Positions 8,696 through 17,065 of a DNA stretch of 64,000 nt are shown here, one piece after another. Position 1 is the first letter of the stretch. Each line of letters begins with the position of its first letter. The notes below the pieces were generated by a model. That model was not told where the DNA came from. It searched no databases and worked only from the letters and a program-made list of their open reading frames with translations. The DNA is from Ancylomarina salipaludis. GTDB lineage: Bacteria; Bacteroidota; Bacteroidia; Bacteroidales; Marinifilaceae. The translations under genes and the position numbers were made by a program. The DNA is taken from assembly GCF_004122035.1 (NCBI RefSeq), contig NZ_SAXA01000008.1:1-64000 (forward strand), read 5' to 3'.

Positions 8696-9568
8696 TTAAT
8701 TCAATTCGTTCAAAATCAATAAAGAGCCAATTTCATACTCACTCAGTTTAGATTCAATTCTTCCATTACAATTATCAGGATATAACGTTAACTCACCAAA
8801 GTAGACCTTCCCTTTTACATTATACAAATCAACTCTAAGGTATTCAAAGTTATTACTTAACCGTTTAGCAATGGAAACCATTTGCTTATAGTTATCCGGT
8901 TTTATCAACTGTGAATCAGAGTTTGGATAAGTCATTTTATACTTAAGCTTTTCATTAAAATCGATATTATAGAAATCTCTTTTGTGACTAGCAAATCGAG
9001 CTGAATCAATCTGAATAAATTTTGGTTCCCCATTAAAACAATAAAATTTGTAATCACACAAATCACCTGATGGATCATCCAAATAATGTTCAATTATTAT
9101 TTGCGCTTTTACATCCTTATATTGCCATTCTCTGGTACGCTTATAATAATTAATATTCAACCATTTATTTACTTGATTTGAGACTTTTATCCAGTCCAAT
9201 TCACTTTTATCTGTACAAACAATATTATTCTGAGAGCCGTTAGTAATTTTTAAAACAAATTTATTGGGCAATTCGTCAAAATTTATTCCCTCGAAATTAT
9301 TATAAAGCCCAATTAATGGGATTAAATATTCTTCTCCAATTTTTTCTTTTATATAATTTCTTACAGCAAATTTATCAACGATTACATTCTGGATAGGATC
9401 TCTACGGTTTAATTTCAACCACAATAACTTATCATTAAAATACACCGGTTTGTTTAAATCAGGTAATCTTCTATTCTTTAATAGAAATGTGATGGTACAA
9501 AATAACCTGTCTGGAAAGATAAATAATATTGTTGCAAACAAGTTTTTTATATTTTTTGTTAATTTCAT
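8696..9568 (-). CDS. TupA-like ATP-grasp protein
   Basis: This 290-aa protein belongs to the TupA-like ATP-grasp family, named from teichuronopeptide synthesis and found widely in polysaccharide loci. Recognisable parts are the N-terminal 'FNDKLLWLKLN', 'VDKFAVRNYI', 'PNKFVLKITNGSQNNI' (a nucleotide-binding strand near residues 101-116), 'CDYKFYCFNGEPKFIQID' and the C-terminal 'GELTLYPDNCNGR' metal-binding segment. Members are thought to form an amide bond, for example an amino acid on a uronic acid, or to act as unusual transferases. The locus also encodes UDP-glucuronate synthesis, so amidation of a hexuronic acid is a reasonable guess. It lies between the polymerase and GT4 genes, with no separate promoter seen. 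Confidence 0.85.
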   Translation of the reverse strand: MKLTKNIKNLFATILFIFPDRLFCTITFLLKNRRLPDLNKPVYFNDKLLWLKLNRRDPIQNVIVDKFAVRNYIKEKIGEEYLIPLIGLYNNFEGINFDELPNKFVLKITNGSQNNIVCTDKSELDWIKVSNQVNKWLNINYYKRTREWQYKDVKAQIIIEHYLDDPSGDLCDYKFYCFNGEPKFIQIDSARFASHKRDFYNIDFNEKLKYKMTYPNSDSQLIKPDNYKQMVSIAKRLSNNFEYLRVDLYNVKGKVYFGELTLYPDNCNGRIESKLSEYEIGSLLILNELN

Positions 9569-9676
9569 TCTTTGTATACTATTATTAATTTTACATTACA
9601 AATATCCCAATCTACATTTAATCAATATCAAATTGCCAATTTGCCTTTGACTTCTTTTATTCCATAAAAAATACAT

Positions 9677-10738
9677 TTAAATAATAAAATAGTTCACTAC
9701 CAACAGAAAAATTGTAGCTAAAAACAAATAACTAGTTGAGTTCTTTCGCTCAGATAAGGTCACAAATAGTAAGATAGGTATAGTAAACCAGCAATATAAA
9801 CCAATACGGTCAGAATACGGAATATTAAACCACAATATAAAAAGAACAGTAGTAATCACATAGTAATTAAGAAAAAATTCATACTGACTATTTTTTTTCT
9901 TAAAATACATAAATAACATAAGAAAAAATAAATTATATACCAGGAAATCTAAACGAAAACCTACTTTATACAATGACGTAATATTATTAAAATACCTATC
10001 AATCTTAACATTGTTTATTCTAGAAATGAACGTAATAGAATGCAAACCCATGCCCATAAAGCTCAAAAAAGAAGACAAACCTACTATGATATATATATGA
10101 ATGTCTTTTAATTTGATGTTCTTTGCAACAATTGAAATAGCAATAAATATTAAAACTGAATAGTGCGAAAAAATCGCCAACAAGGCAAATATTAAACTTT
10201 TCTTGTATCGCTCTGTAACATAGAAAAATTGAAAAACAAGAAAAAATGAAAGAGCTAAACCATTCCTAATAATATTACATTGGATATTTGAAAAACCTTG
10301 CAGTGAAGCAAACATTAACAATAAAAACACACCCGTTTTAGAATTTAAATATTTAGAAAAGTGTATTGAAAAAAAGAGAAAACAAGAAATCGTTATGCAA
10401 GAAAGAATCAAATTAAAAACTTCGAGAGACGCTAAATTTGATGTCACATATAAAAGACCCGCAAATATTAAATCGAGATTTACCATTTCACGAGCTGAAA
10501 AAAAACTAGGGCTAATTTTATACATATTAAAATATGATATGTAATTAGCAGAATCTGTTCCTAGATCTATATCTCGACTTCCCCAATAAACAATAAAAAA
10601 AGTGACTAATACAAATGAAATAAATTTATATACATTGCTTTTATACACCACACCATGATTAACAATGAAATAATAAACTACCGCTAATATTAATAATATA
10701 TAATAAAAACCTTGGGTGTACAGTTGTGTATCATTCAT
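9677..10738 (-). CDS. EpsG/Wzy-like O-antigen polymerase
   Basis: This 353-aa integral membrane protein has about ten hydrophobic segments. Between the early helices lies the EpsG-family box 'YWGSRDIDLGTDSANYISYF' (near residues 51-70), followed later by an 'IRNGLALSFFLV' helix start. These are the conserved features of the EpsG/Wzy group that joins lipid-linked repeat units on the periplasmic face. Its ATG overlaps the TAA of the upstream GT2 gene (TAATG), a sign of translational coupling. A flippase at 18806 and Wzz at 26956 complete a Wzx/Wzy-type assembly set. Confidence 0.85.
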   Translation of the reverse strand: MNDTQLYTQGFYYILLILAVVYYFIVNHGVVYKSNVYKFISFVLVTFFIVYWGSRDIDLGTDSANYISYFNMYKISPSFFSAREMVNLDLIFAGLLYVTSNLASLEVFNLILSCITISCFLFFSIHFSKYLNSKTGVFLLLMFASLQGFSNIQCNIIRNGLALSFFLVFQFFYVTERYKKSLIFALLAIFSHYSVLIFIAISIVAKNIKLKDIHIYIIVGLSSFLSFMGMGLHSITFISRINNVKIDRYFNNITSLYKVGFRLDFLVYNLFFLMLFMYFKKKNSQYEFFLNYYVITTVLFILWFNIPYSDRIGLYCWFTIPILLFVTLSERKNSTSYLFLATIFLLVVNYFII

Positions 10739-11709
10739 TAATTTCTCCTCCTCCTCAAAAAGTCATATATATATTTATTACTTAAAAAGTTGGAAGAGAA
10801 AGTCTCTAATAATTGGTTATTTGCAATAAACCTAATAAATGCACCTTTACGTGTCTTAGGTCTAAATTTTAAAACCTTGGACTTGTAGTCTATGATACAT
10901 GGTAAGTTATGTAACAAGGAAAACAAATAAGCTCTACTTATATGGTTTTCATAAACTCGACTTTGTAAATGAGTCAAATTATATTTTTCTATAAAAAAGC
11001 TCCTAATGTCAAAAGAACATTCATAAAATCTTATCGTCACCATTTTATTTTGAGAATGGCTAGCTGATTCAGGTAGTATTCTATAAACGGTGGTTTTATC
11101 AGAAATGTATTTTATTTTTGATATTCTAGATATTCCTAACCATAAAGGGAAGTCCCCCATTATCCATTTTCGATTAGTTGCGGCCTTCTGTATTATAGGA
11201 CGAACCTGGTTTAAAATGCTTGCTCTAACTAATACTGTGGGTGTAGTTATTGAGCCAAAAAAAAATAAATCTTCAAAAACACTTCCCTCTAATTTACGAG
11301 AATGAATTTTTGGCTTTAAAACTGAATTACATCCAGATTGTTCATAATTATCTGTATAGACAAGACCATAATCCTCATTAGCCTCTAAAAAATCTACCTG
11401 CTTTTGCAGTTTATATGGATCAATCCAGTAGTCATCACCCTCACAAAAAGCAATATATTTACCAGTACAAGCCTCATGGGTTCTTTTTGAATTTTCACTT
11501 CCACCAACATTTACTTCCGAAATGATCAATTTGATTTGAGGATATTTCTCTGCATAGGTCCTTATAATATCTCTAGTTCCATCTGTACTGCAATCCTCTC
11601 CTATTACAAATTCGAACTTAAAATTAGTCTTCTGCATCAAAACCCCTTTAATACACTGCTCAATAAATGGAGCATGATTATATGTAATACAATGTACACT
11701 AACTAACAT
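10738..11709 (-). CDS. Glycosyltransferase family 2
   Basis: This 323-aa GT-A enzyme opens LVSVHCITYNHAPFIEQCI, with the 'GEDCSTDGTRDII' nucleotide-binding region near residues 37-49 and the metal-binding 'EGDDYWIDPYKL' box (Asp92-Asp93). This subgroup is common in Bacteroidota and proteobacterial O-antigen loci as an inverting transferase acting on the lipid-linked oligosaccharide. The gene overlaps the polymerase start by one base. Roughly 200 bases separate it from the MBL hydrolase upstream, in which only a doubtful 28-codon frame (11797-11883) is present. Confidence 0.9.
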   Translation of the reverse strand: MLVSVHCITYNHAPFIEQCIKGVLMQKTNFKFEFVIGEDCSTDGTRDIIRTYAEKYPQIKLIISEVNVGGSENSKRTHEACTGKYIAFCEGDDYWIDPYKLQKQVDFLEANEDYGLVYTDNYEQSGCNSVLKPKIHSRKLEGSVFEDLFFFGSITTPTVLVRASILNQVRPIIQKAATNRKWIMGDFPLWLGISRISKIKYISDKTTVYRILPESASHSQNKMVTIRFYECSFDIRSFFIEKYNLTHLQSRVYENHISRAYLFSLLHNLPCIIDYKSKVLKFRPKTRKGAFIRFIANNQLLETFSSNFLSNKYIYDFLRRRRN

Positions 11710-11905
11710 TTCACTTATTATTATTAATATTATTGTGAATATTTAAAAAAAAGAGCATCTCAATACTATATATAGACTATCATAAGGATTTATGATCTAA
11801 GTTTTAATAAAATTAAAAACATCTGCCCAGTAAGAATTTAAGTATTCTTTTTCTCGTTTAGATCTCCTTGTCATAAACAACATAATTACTAGAAATCCTT
11901 AACAA

Positions 11906-12556
11906 TTAAATGCACAAAGTGACACTATTCTTTTTACCTAATGCAATATCGAAATTAATATCTGATTTTAGAGATGGTAAATTGTGTCCTGGCCATATCA
12001 TTATATCATTCTCAAAAGCAGTATATATTCTCGTAATTGAATTTTGAGCCAGTTCTTTATTACCATACTTAGATCTAGTAAAAACTTTTATTCCAGGAAT
12101 TAATGCATCTCCTGTAAATAAATTCTTCTCTACTTGAAAAGATAAACTATCAAGACTATGCCCTGGTGTTTCAAAAATATTTACTGAAATATTCTCCCAT
12201 ATAGGAATAGAATCACCTTCTTTTATTATAGTAATATCTTGTTTGTTAACAACAAAAGGGATCTCCTTATAAAGAGATCCATTTATTTTAGCTGAGAATA
12301 AGCCTTCACTTGCATATTTTGAAGCATATAACTTTAAATCAGGAAATCTAGCATAAAAGTCATTAACACCATAAATATGATCGAAATGAGAATGTGTTAA
12401 CAATATTCCTTTTAACGATTTTTTATTCTCCTTAATCCATTTCAATATCTGACTACTATCACCCGGGTCAACGAGCCAAACATCTTTTTCTTCCCTTTTA
12501 AATATTAGGTAAGTGTTTGACGAGAATATACTATTTATGAACTTTTTAATTTGCAT
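11906..12556 (-). CDS. Metallo-beta-lactamase-fold hydrolase
   Basis: This 216-aa protein has the full set of MBL metal ligands: HSHFDH (55-60), His133, Asp150 and His191 in a PGHN segment. The length and layout match glyoxalase II-like thioester hydrolases. It is probably cytosolic, with no signal peptide. It follows the KAS III/VOC genes in the same direction after a 91-base gap, so it may act as a thioesterase for the acyl group made by those genes, releasing or proofreading acyl-ACP or acyl-CoA (inference). A generic glyoxalase-II role is the alternative. Confidence 0.85.
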   Translation of the reverse strand: MQIKKFINSIFSSNTYLIFKREEKDVWLVDPGDSSQILKWIKENKKSLKGILLTHSHFDHIYGVNDFYARFPDLKLYASKYASEGLFSAKINGSLYKEIPFVVNKQDITIIKEGDSIPIWENISVNIFETPGHSLDSLSFQVEKNLFTGDALIPGIKVFTRSKYGNKELAQNSITRIYTAFENDIMIWPGHNLPSLKSDINFDIALGKKNSVTLCI

Positions 12557-12647
12557 TATGCTTATTACATATATTTAATACACAAAGAACTATCTATTCT
12601 AAAATAATTTTTGTCAGTAATTTTTCTATTATTACTGTATTAAGAAA

Positions 12648-13049
12648 TTACTTTGAACAAAGCTCAACCAATACTCCTTTTGTTTTTTTAGGATTAAGAA
12701 ATCCAATATTCATTCCTTCCGCTCCTTTACGGGAAACTCTATCAATCAAGCGAAAACCATTTTCTTTGGCATCATTTAAAGCCTGATCAGTATCATCTAC
12801 TGCAAATGCAATGTGATGTATTCCTTCGCCTTTCTTCTCAATAAATGATCCTATTGGCCCTTCTGGATCGGTTGATTCCAACAATTCTATCTTTGTTTGC
12901 CCAATTAAGAAAAAAGCAGTCTTTACAAATTGATCTTCGACATGCTCAACCGCGTAGCACTTTGTACCAAGAAGTTTTTCATACAAAGGAATACTCTCAT
13001 CAATACTCTTAACAGCAATTCCAATATGGTCAATATATTTAGGAGTCAT
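12648..13049 (-). CDS. VOC-family protein resembling methylmalonyl-CoA epimerase
   Basis: The start at 13049 gives 133 aa beginning MTPKYIDHIGIAV, the standard opening of the family. An earlier ATG (13076) would add nine residues and overlap the preceding gene. Metal ligands fit methylmalonyl-CoA epimerase: His8, a GIHHIAF strand with His78/79, and Glu129 in LVEL. The enzyme normally interconverts (2S)- and (2R)-methylmalonyl-CoA. It lies 7 bases after a KAS III gene inside a surface-polysaccharide locus rather than beside methylmalonyl-CoA mutase. It may have been recruited to supply or tailor an acyl precursor (inference), or it may be the cell's normal epimerase in an unusual place. Confidence 0.8.
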   Translation of the reverse strand: MTPKYIDHIGIAVKSIDESIPLYEKLLGTKCYAVEHVEDQFVKTAFFLIGQTKIELLESTDPEGPIGSFIEKKGEGIHHIAFAVDDTDQALNDAKENGFRLIDRVSRKGAEGMNIGFLNPKKTKGVLVELCSK

Positions 13050-13056
13050 AAAAAAA

Positions 13057-14073
13057 TTAATTAGAATGTTTACCAAAATCTAATACGGCAGCCCCAGTAG
13101 AATATCCTAAACCAGGTGCGGCTAATAAAACATTAGATTTATTGGCTAATGTTTCGTCTAAAATAGCTTCTTTTAGAGCAATAGGAATAGTAGATGAAAC
13201 AGTATTCCCAACCTTTTCACAATACAGATAATATTTATCTTTTTGTATTCTCATTTTTTTCCTGAGAAGTTCTAATAAATATTTATTTGCTTGGTGAAAA
13301 ACGAAAAGATCAATATCTTCTTTCTCTAAATTGTTTTTCAACAAATTATCACTAATGATAGGTGGCAAATAATCCAATGTGTATGTTAAAATTGCTGAAC
13401 CATCCATAAATAAATAGTCTGATGATTTAGGGTTTCCGTATTCATCAAAAGTTAAATCATCAAGAGGTTTGGGCATTCTGAAACCACCTGTTTTAACAAT
13501 TAAGTTATCAGCCCCTTTACCATCGGTACTAAAACTGAAATTTTTAATCTCAGCAAAACCATCAGTAGATATTAAAGTTGCAGCAGCAGCATCTCCAAAG
13601 ATGGTTCTATTACCTTTATCTTTAGGATGTATATGCTTTGAGTAGGTCTCAGAGGTTAAAAGCAATACATTATTAGACATACCACCTAGTACCAATCCCT
13701 TAGCTAGGGAAAGACCATAAATAAAGCCTGAACAGCCTAAGTTGACATCAATAGCACCAATTGAAGTTGGTAAACCTAATCTATCTTGAATTAAACAAGC
13801 TGTAGTAGGAAGAATATAATCAGGACTCTGCGTTACAAAAATAATATAATCAATAGAGGACTTATCAATTTTGTACTCTTCAATTAATTTTTCCGCTGCA
13901 TTTACAGCCATGTCCGAAGCTGTTTCATCATCTGAAGCAACATGCCTTTCATTAATCCCTAATTTTTTAGTGATCTTCTCAACTGACCATTCAGGAAACT
14001 GAGAAATTAAATCCTCATTAGTAACCATTTTTTCAGGTAAATAATACGATATCCCTTTTATATATGCTTCCAT
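13057..14073 (-). CDS. Ketoacyl-ACP synthase III, paralogue A
   Basis: This 338-aa thiolase-fold condensing enzyme has the complete Cys-His-Asn triad of KAS III: Cys114 in NLGCSGF, His260 in FHQANKY and Asn290 in KVGNTVSS. FabH normally joins acetyl-CoA to malonyl-ACP. Cluster-borne homologues also extend other acyl starters or transfer acyl groups. It is one of two adjacent paralogues in the same operon, 2 bases apart and quite different in sequence, so they probably have different substrates. The cluster also has its own ACP, malonyl transferase and ketoreductase, which points to a dedicated acyl product rather than bulk fatty-acid synthesis. Confidence 0.9.
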   Translation of the reverse strand: MEAYIKGISYYLPEKMVTNEDLISQFPEWSVEKITKKLGINERHVASDDETASDMAVNAAEKLIEEYKIDKSSIDYIIFVTQSPDYILPTTACLIQDRLGLPTSIGAIDVNLGCSGFIYGLSLAKGLVLGGMSNNVLLLTSETYSKHIHPKDKGNRTIFGDAAAATLISTDGFAEIKNFSFSTDGKGADNLIVKTGGFRMPKPLDDLTFDEYGNPKSSDYLFMDGSAILTYTLDYLPPIISDNLLKNNLEKEDIDLFVFHQANKYLLELLRKKMRIQKDKYYLYCEKVGNTVSSTIPIALKEAILDETLANKSNVLLAAPGLGYSTGAAVLDFGKHSN

Positions 14074-14075
14074 AA

Positions 14076-15128
14076 TTACAATTCATTTACATTTAGAACA
14101 GTACAGTCAACAAAGTTCAAAATTGCAGATCCCCACGAAAAACCAGCACCAATCCCATTTAAGAGTAAAAGGTCATTATTTTGAAGATGAGCTTTTTGAT
14201 CTGCAATTGTTAAAGGAATAGAGACACCACTAGTATTTCCATATTTCTCTATTGAAAACAACATCTTAGAAGCATCCAATTTTGCTTTTTTTCCAATAAC
14301 TTTCATCATATATTTATTTGCCTGATGAAATACAAATCTATCAAAGTCGTTAATATCTTTACCCGCAAAATCCAACAATCTTTTTATATCTTTCGGAATT
14401 TTAGACACAGCAAAACTAAAGACATCCATACCGTCCATACGAATCTGCTCATCGTTCCGAATATTCCCTTCTTCATCTTGTTTATCAGCTAAAGATTCTT
14501 CGGAGCTCATATTTCTAAACCCTCCACTAGGGACAATAACAGATTCATAACTACTTCCATCTGTATTAAGTGAGAAAAAACTATCTCCATACTTATCTCC
14601 TTTAGATATCAGAGTAGCACTTCCTCCATCACCCAAGAGCAATCCAGTAGATTTATCTCGTTTCGAAGTTATTTTTGATAAGGTTTCTCCAACTAGAAGA
14701 AGAACATTATCGACGCCATGCAAATTTGCTAATGAATAAGCGAGAAACAAACCATATATATAACCTGAGCAGGTCATATTAACATCAAAAGCTAGAGTTG
14801 ATTTCGATAACTTCAATCTATCTTGCATAATTATAGATGTTCCAGGAACTCTATAATCAGGTGTTTGGCTTATAAAAATCAAAGCACCCACCTCCTCTGT
14901 TTTGATATCAGACTCGTTAAATAAATTTATCGCAGCATCATAACATAGATCTGATGAACACATATCTTTATCAGCAATTCTACGCTCTTTTACACCCGTA
15001 GTTTCAATAAAACTAGTCAAATGCTTTTCAGAATGATAATCAAGCAATTTACTAGTTTCAACAATATTTTTTGGTACAGTTGCACTAACAGACTTGATTC
15101 CAATTCCACTAAATTTCACTAAAGCCAT
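14076..15128 (-). CDS. Ketoacyl-ACP synthase III, paralogue B
   Basis: I take the ATG at 15128, giving 350 aa beginning MALVKFSGIG. The longer frame from 15197 would run into the upstream SDR and lacks family resemblance. The triad is intact: Cys120 in NMTCSGY, His268 in FHQANKY and Asn298 in KYGNTSGV. An insert around residues 205-228, rich in Asp and Glu, lies where the substrate-tunnel region of FabH varies. Together with paralogue A it gives the operon two condensing steps, enough for two rounds of two-carbon extension if each acts once. Confidence 0.88.
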   Translation of the reverse strand: MALVKFSGIGIKSVSATVPKNIVETSKLLDYHSEKHLTSFIETTGVKERRIADKDMCSSDLCYDAAINLFNESDIKTEEVGALIFISQTPDYRVPGTSIIMQDRLKLSKSTLAFDVNMTCSGYIYGLFLAYSLANLHGVDNVLLLVGETLSKITSKRDKSTGLLLGDGGSATLISKGDKYGDSFFSLNTDGSSYESVIVPSGGFRNMSSEESLADKQDEEGNIRNDEQIRMDGMDVFSFAVSKIPKDIKRLLDFAGKDINDFDRFVFHQANKYMMKVIGKKAKLDASKMLFSIEKYGNTSGVSIPLTIADQKAHLQNNDLLLLNGIGAGFSWGSAILNFVDCTVLNVNEL

Positions 15129-15145
15129 AATCGCACTTATTAATT

Positions 15146-15898
15146 TTAAGTTAAAGTAAAACCACCATCTATTACTATGTTGGTACCTGTCACCCAACTT
15201 GAAGCATTAGACAGAAGGTAAATCACTCCATGAGCTACATCTTCAGGCTGTCCAATCCGTTTTAGAGGGTATAGCTTTAATTTATCTTGAATTTGCTCTT
15301 TTGAAAATACATCGTTAGCTAACTCAAGTATACTTGTTTGAACAAGACCGGGATTAACACTGTTTACTCGAATTTTTTTAGAAGCTAAATCTATAGCAGC
15401 TCCTTTTACAAATCCATGAATAGCACCTTTGGATGCAGAGTATGAAGATTCTCCCAAAGTAGAAATACAAACACCCGAAATTGATGAAACAAAAACAATA
15501 GATGCCCCCTTATTTAATTTCTTCTTTTTAACTAATTTTGATGTTAACATTATAGGAGCAATAGTATTTATCCCAATAATTTCTTCTAAACTTTCTCTCT
15601 GAATAAACTTAACAACCATCAGTTTTGGTATTCCAGCATTAAGAACACATCCATCTAAAGGAGGACACTGCTCAACAAGTGAGTCTAAATTTTTATCTTC
15701 AGATAAATCTGCAATAACTTGAGTGTGGTTATCACCTTCTAAAGCTAAAAAGGTTTCATTAAGGCGTGAACTATTTCGACCAGTAACAACAACAGTTGCT
15801 CCCAACTTTGAACACTCAATAGCAGTGCCTCTCCCTATCCCCGAAGAGGCACCTGTTACAAGTATCGTTTTCCCTTTTAAAGAAAATGGATTATACAT
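15146..15898 (-). CDS. Short-chain dehydrogenase, FabG-like ketoreductase
   Basis: This 250-aa classical SDR has TGASSGIG (15-22), NAG near residue 87, the active-site Ser at 138-139, Tyr153 and Lys157, and the NPG segment after the active site. Length and motifs match 3-oxoacyl-ACP reductase. It starts 3 bases after the ACP stop and is followed by the two KAS III genes. The likely role is reduction of the 3-keto group made by them to a 3-hydroxyacyl-ACP. No dehydratase (FabZ) or enoyl reductase (FabI/K) gene lies in the locus, so hydroxyl groups would be retained (inference). Confidence 0.88.
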   Translation of the reverse strand: MYNPFSLKGKTILVTGASSGIGRGTAIECSKLGATVVVTGRNSSRLNETFLALEGDNHTQVIADLSEDKNLDSLVEQCPPLDGCVLNAGIPKLMVVKFIQRESLEEIIGINTIAPIMLTSKLVKKKKLNKGASIVFVSSISGVCISTLGESSYSASKGAIHGFVKGAAIDLASKKIRVNSVNPGLVQTSILELANDVFSKEQIQDKLKLYPLKRIGQPEDVAHGVIYLLSNASSWVTGTNIVIDGGFTLT

Positions 15899-15901
15899 TG
15901 A

Positions 15902-16126
15902 TTATGAATTTGCAACGTTAAATAAATCTTCAATTGTATTACTGTTACGAATATCTGCCCCAGTTATTCTTTTCTCCATTTCTTCATCAATCATTGCAAT
16001 AACAGATAAAGCGGTTAAAGAATCCCACTCATCTAATTTTTTAAACTCTGTTTTTGAAGTAAAAAGCTCAACAGCAGTATCATCAAATTGTTCTGCGAAA
16101 AGTTGAATAAATTCCTTTAATTCCAT
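15902..16126 (-). CDS. Acyl carrier protein
   Basis: This is a 74-aa acidic four-helix carrier. The phosphopantetheine site is Ser36 in EWDSLTAL. The second helix starts with the usual DSL but lacks the long acidic run of housekeeping AcpP, as seen in pathway-dedicated carriers. It is packed 2 bases after fabD and 3 bases before the SDR, so all three are probably translated together. It would carry the growing acyl chain from the malonyl transferase to the KAS III enzymes, the ketoreductase and finally an acyltransferase. Confidence 0.9.
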   Translation of the reverse strand: MELKEFIQLFAEQFDDTAVELFTSKTEFKKLDEWDSLTALSVIAMIDEEMEKRITGADIRNSNTIEDLFNVANS

Positions 16127-16128
16127 AA

Positions 16129-17055
16129 TTATAAATTGTTAACATTAATACTCTGATATGTTGGTACTTCGAGAATAGAACACACCTGTTTTTCAGGATA
16201 CATTCTAGCTACAATTTTTTGTAGCGTATCATCTGTTCCAACCTCATAAAACTTATTTGCCCCATCCAAAACCATATTTCTTACCATGGATGTCCATAAT
16301 ACGGGATGGGTAATATGTTTAATTAAATTATTTTTTATTTCTTCCGGATTTGTATGAGCTTTTCCATCCACACACTGATATATAGGTATGTTTGGTTCAT
16401 TAAATTTTGTATCCATAATAATCTTACCCAGTTCGAGTTCAGCATCTTTCATATATGGCGAATGAAATGAACCACTAATAGGCAATGGTACAGCCCTTTT
16501 AGCTCCCTCTGCCTTAAATATTTTGCAAGCAATACGGATACCTTTTTTTGAACCGGTAATTACAACCTGGCCAGGACCATTGTAGTTTGCAAAATAAATA
16601 GGCTCACCAGATTCAGCTGAAATTTCAGCCAATCTTCTATCAACAACATCATCTGCAATACCAATTACAGCAGCCATTGCTGTTTTGTATTTCTCACATG
16701 TCTTTTGTGCAATAATTGCTCTATTTAAGACCAAATTAAGACCATCCTCAAAAGAAACCGTATTATTAACAACCAAAGCAGCAAACTCACCCAATGAATG
16801 ACCTGATACCATATCTGCTTTTATATCTTTTTGAGTTAGTGCTAAAATGGTACTATACAAAAACACAGCAGGTTGCGTATTTTTAGTTTCCATTAAATCC
16901 AATTCGGAACCATGAAACATGACATCAGTTATACGTCTCCCTAATATTTCATTTGCATATTCGAAATACTCTTTTGCCTTAGGAAAATTATCATAAAGGT
17001 CTTTCCCCATTCCTTCTCTTTGTACTCCTTGTCCTGGAAAAATTAATGTTTTCAT
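16129..17055 (-). CDS. Malonyl-CoA:ACP transacylase (FabD family)
   Basis: This 308-aa protein has the FPGQG opening, the nucleophile Ser87 in GHSLGE, an Arg at 112 in the place that binds the malonyl carboxylate in FabD, and His198 in SGSFHSPYM. The Arg and overall length favour a true malonyl (or methylmalonyl) transferase over an acetyl-specific one. It should load the extender unit onto the ACP encoded immediately downstream. The gene begins 10 bases after the acyltransferase at 17066. It is probably a cluster-dedicated copy, since housekeeping fabD usually lies elsewhere. Confidence 0.9.
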   Translation of the reverse strand: MKTLIFPGQGVQREGMGKDLYDNFPKAKEYFEYANEILGRRITDVMFHGSELDLMETKNTQPAVFLYSTILALTQKDIKADMVSGHSLGEFAALVVNNTVSFEDGLNLVLNRAIIAQKTCEKYKTAMAAVIGIADDVVDRRLAEISAESGEPIYFANYNGPGQVVITGSKKGIRIACKIFKAEGAKRAVPLPISGSFHSPYMKDAELELGKIIMDTKFNEPNIPIYQCVDGKAHTNPEEIKNNLIKHITHPVLWTSMVRNMVLDGANKFYEVGTDDTLQKIVARMYPEKQVCSILEVPTYQSINVNNL

Positions 17056-17065
17056 TTTTATAATA

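Noticed and set aside
11797-11883. 28-codon frame between the MBL and GT2 genes
   Set aside because: It is too short, with no family resemblance. It might be a relic but cannot be supported.
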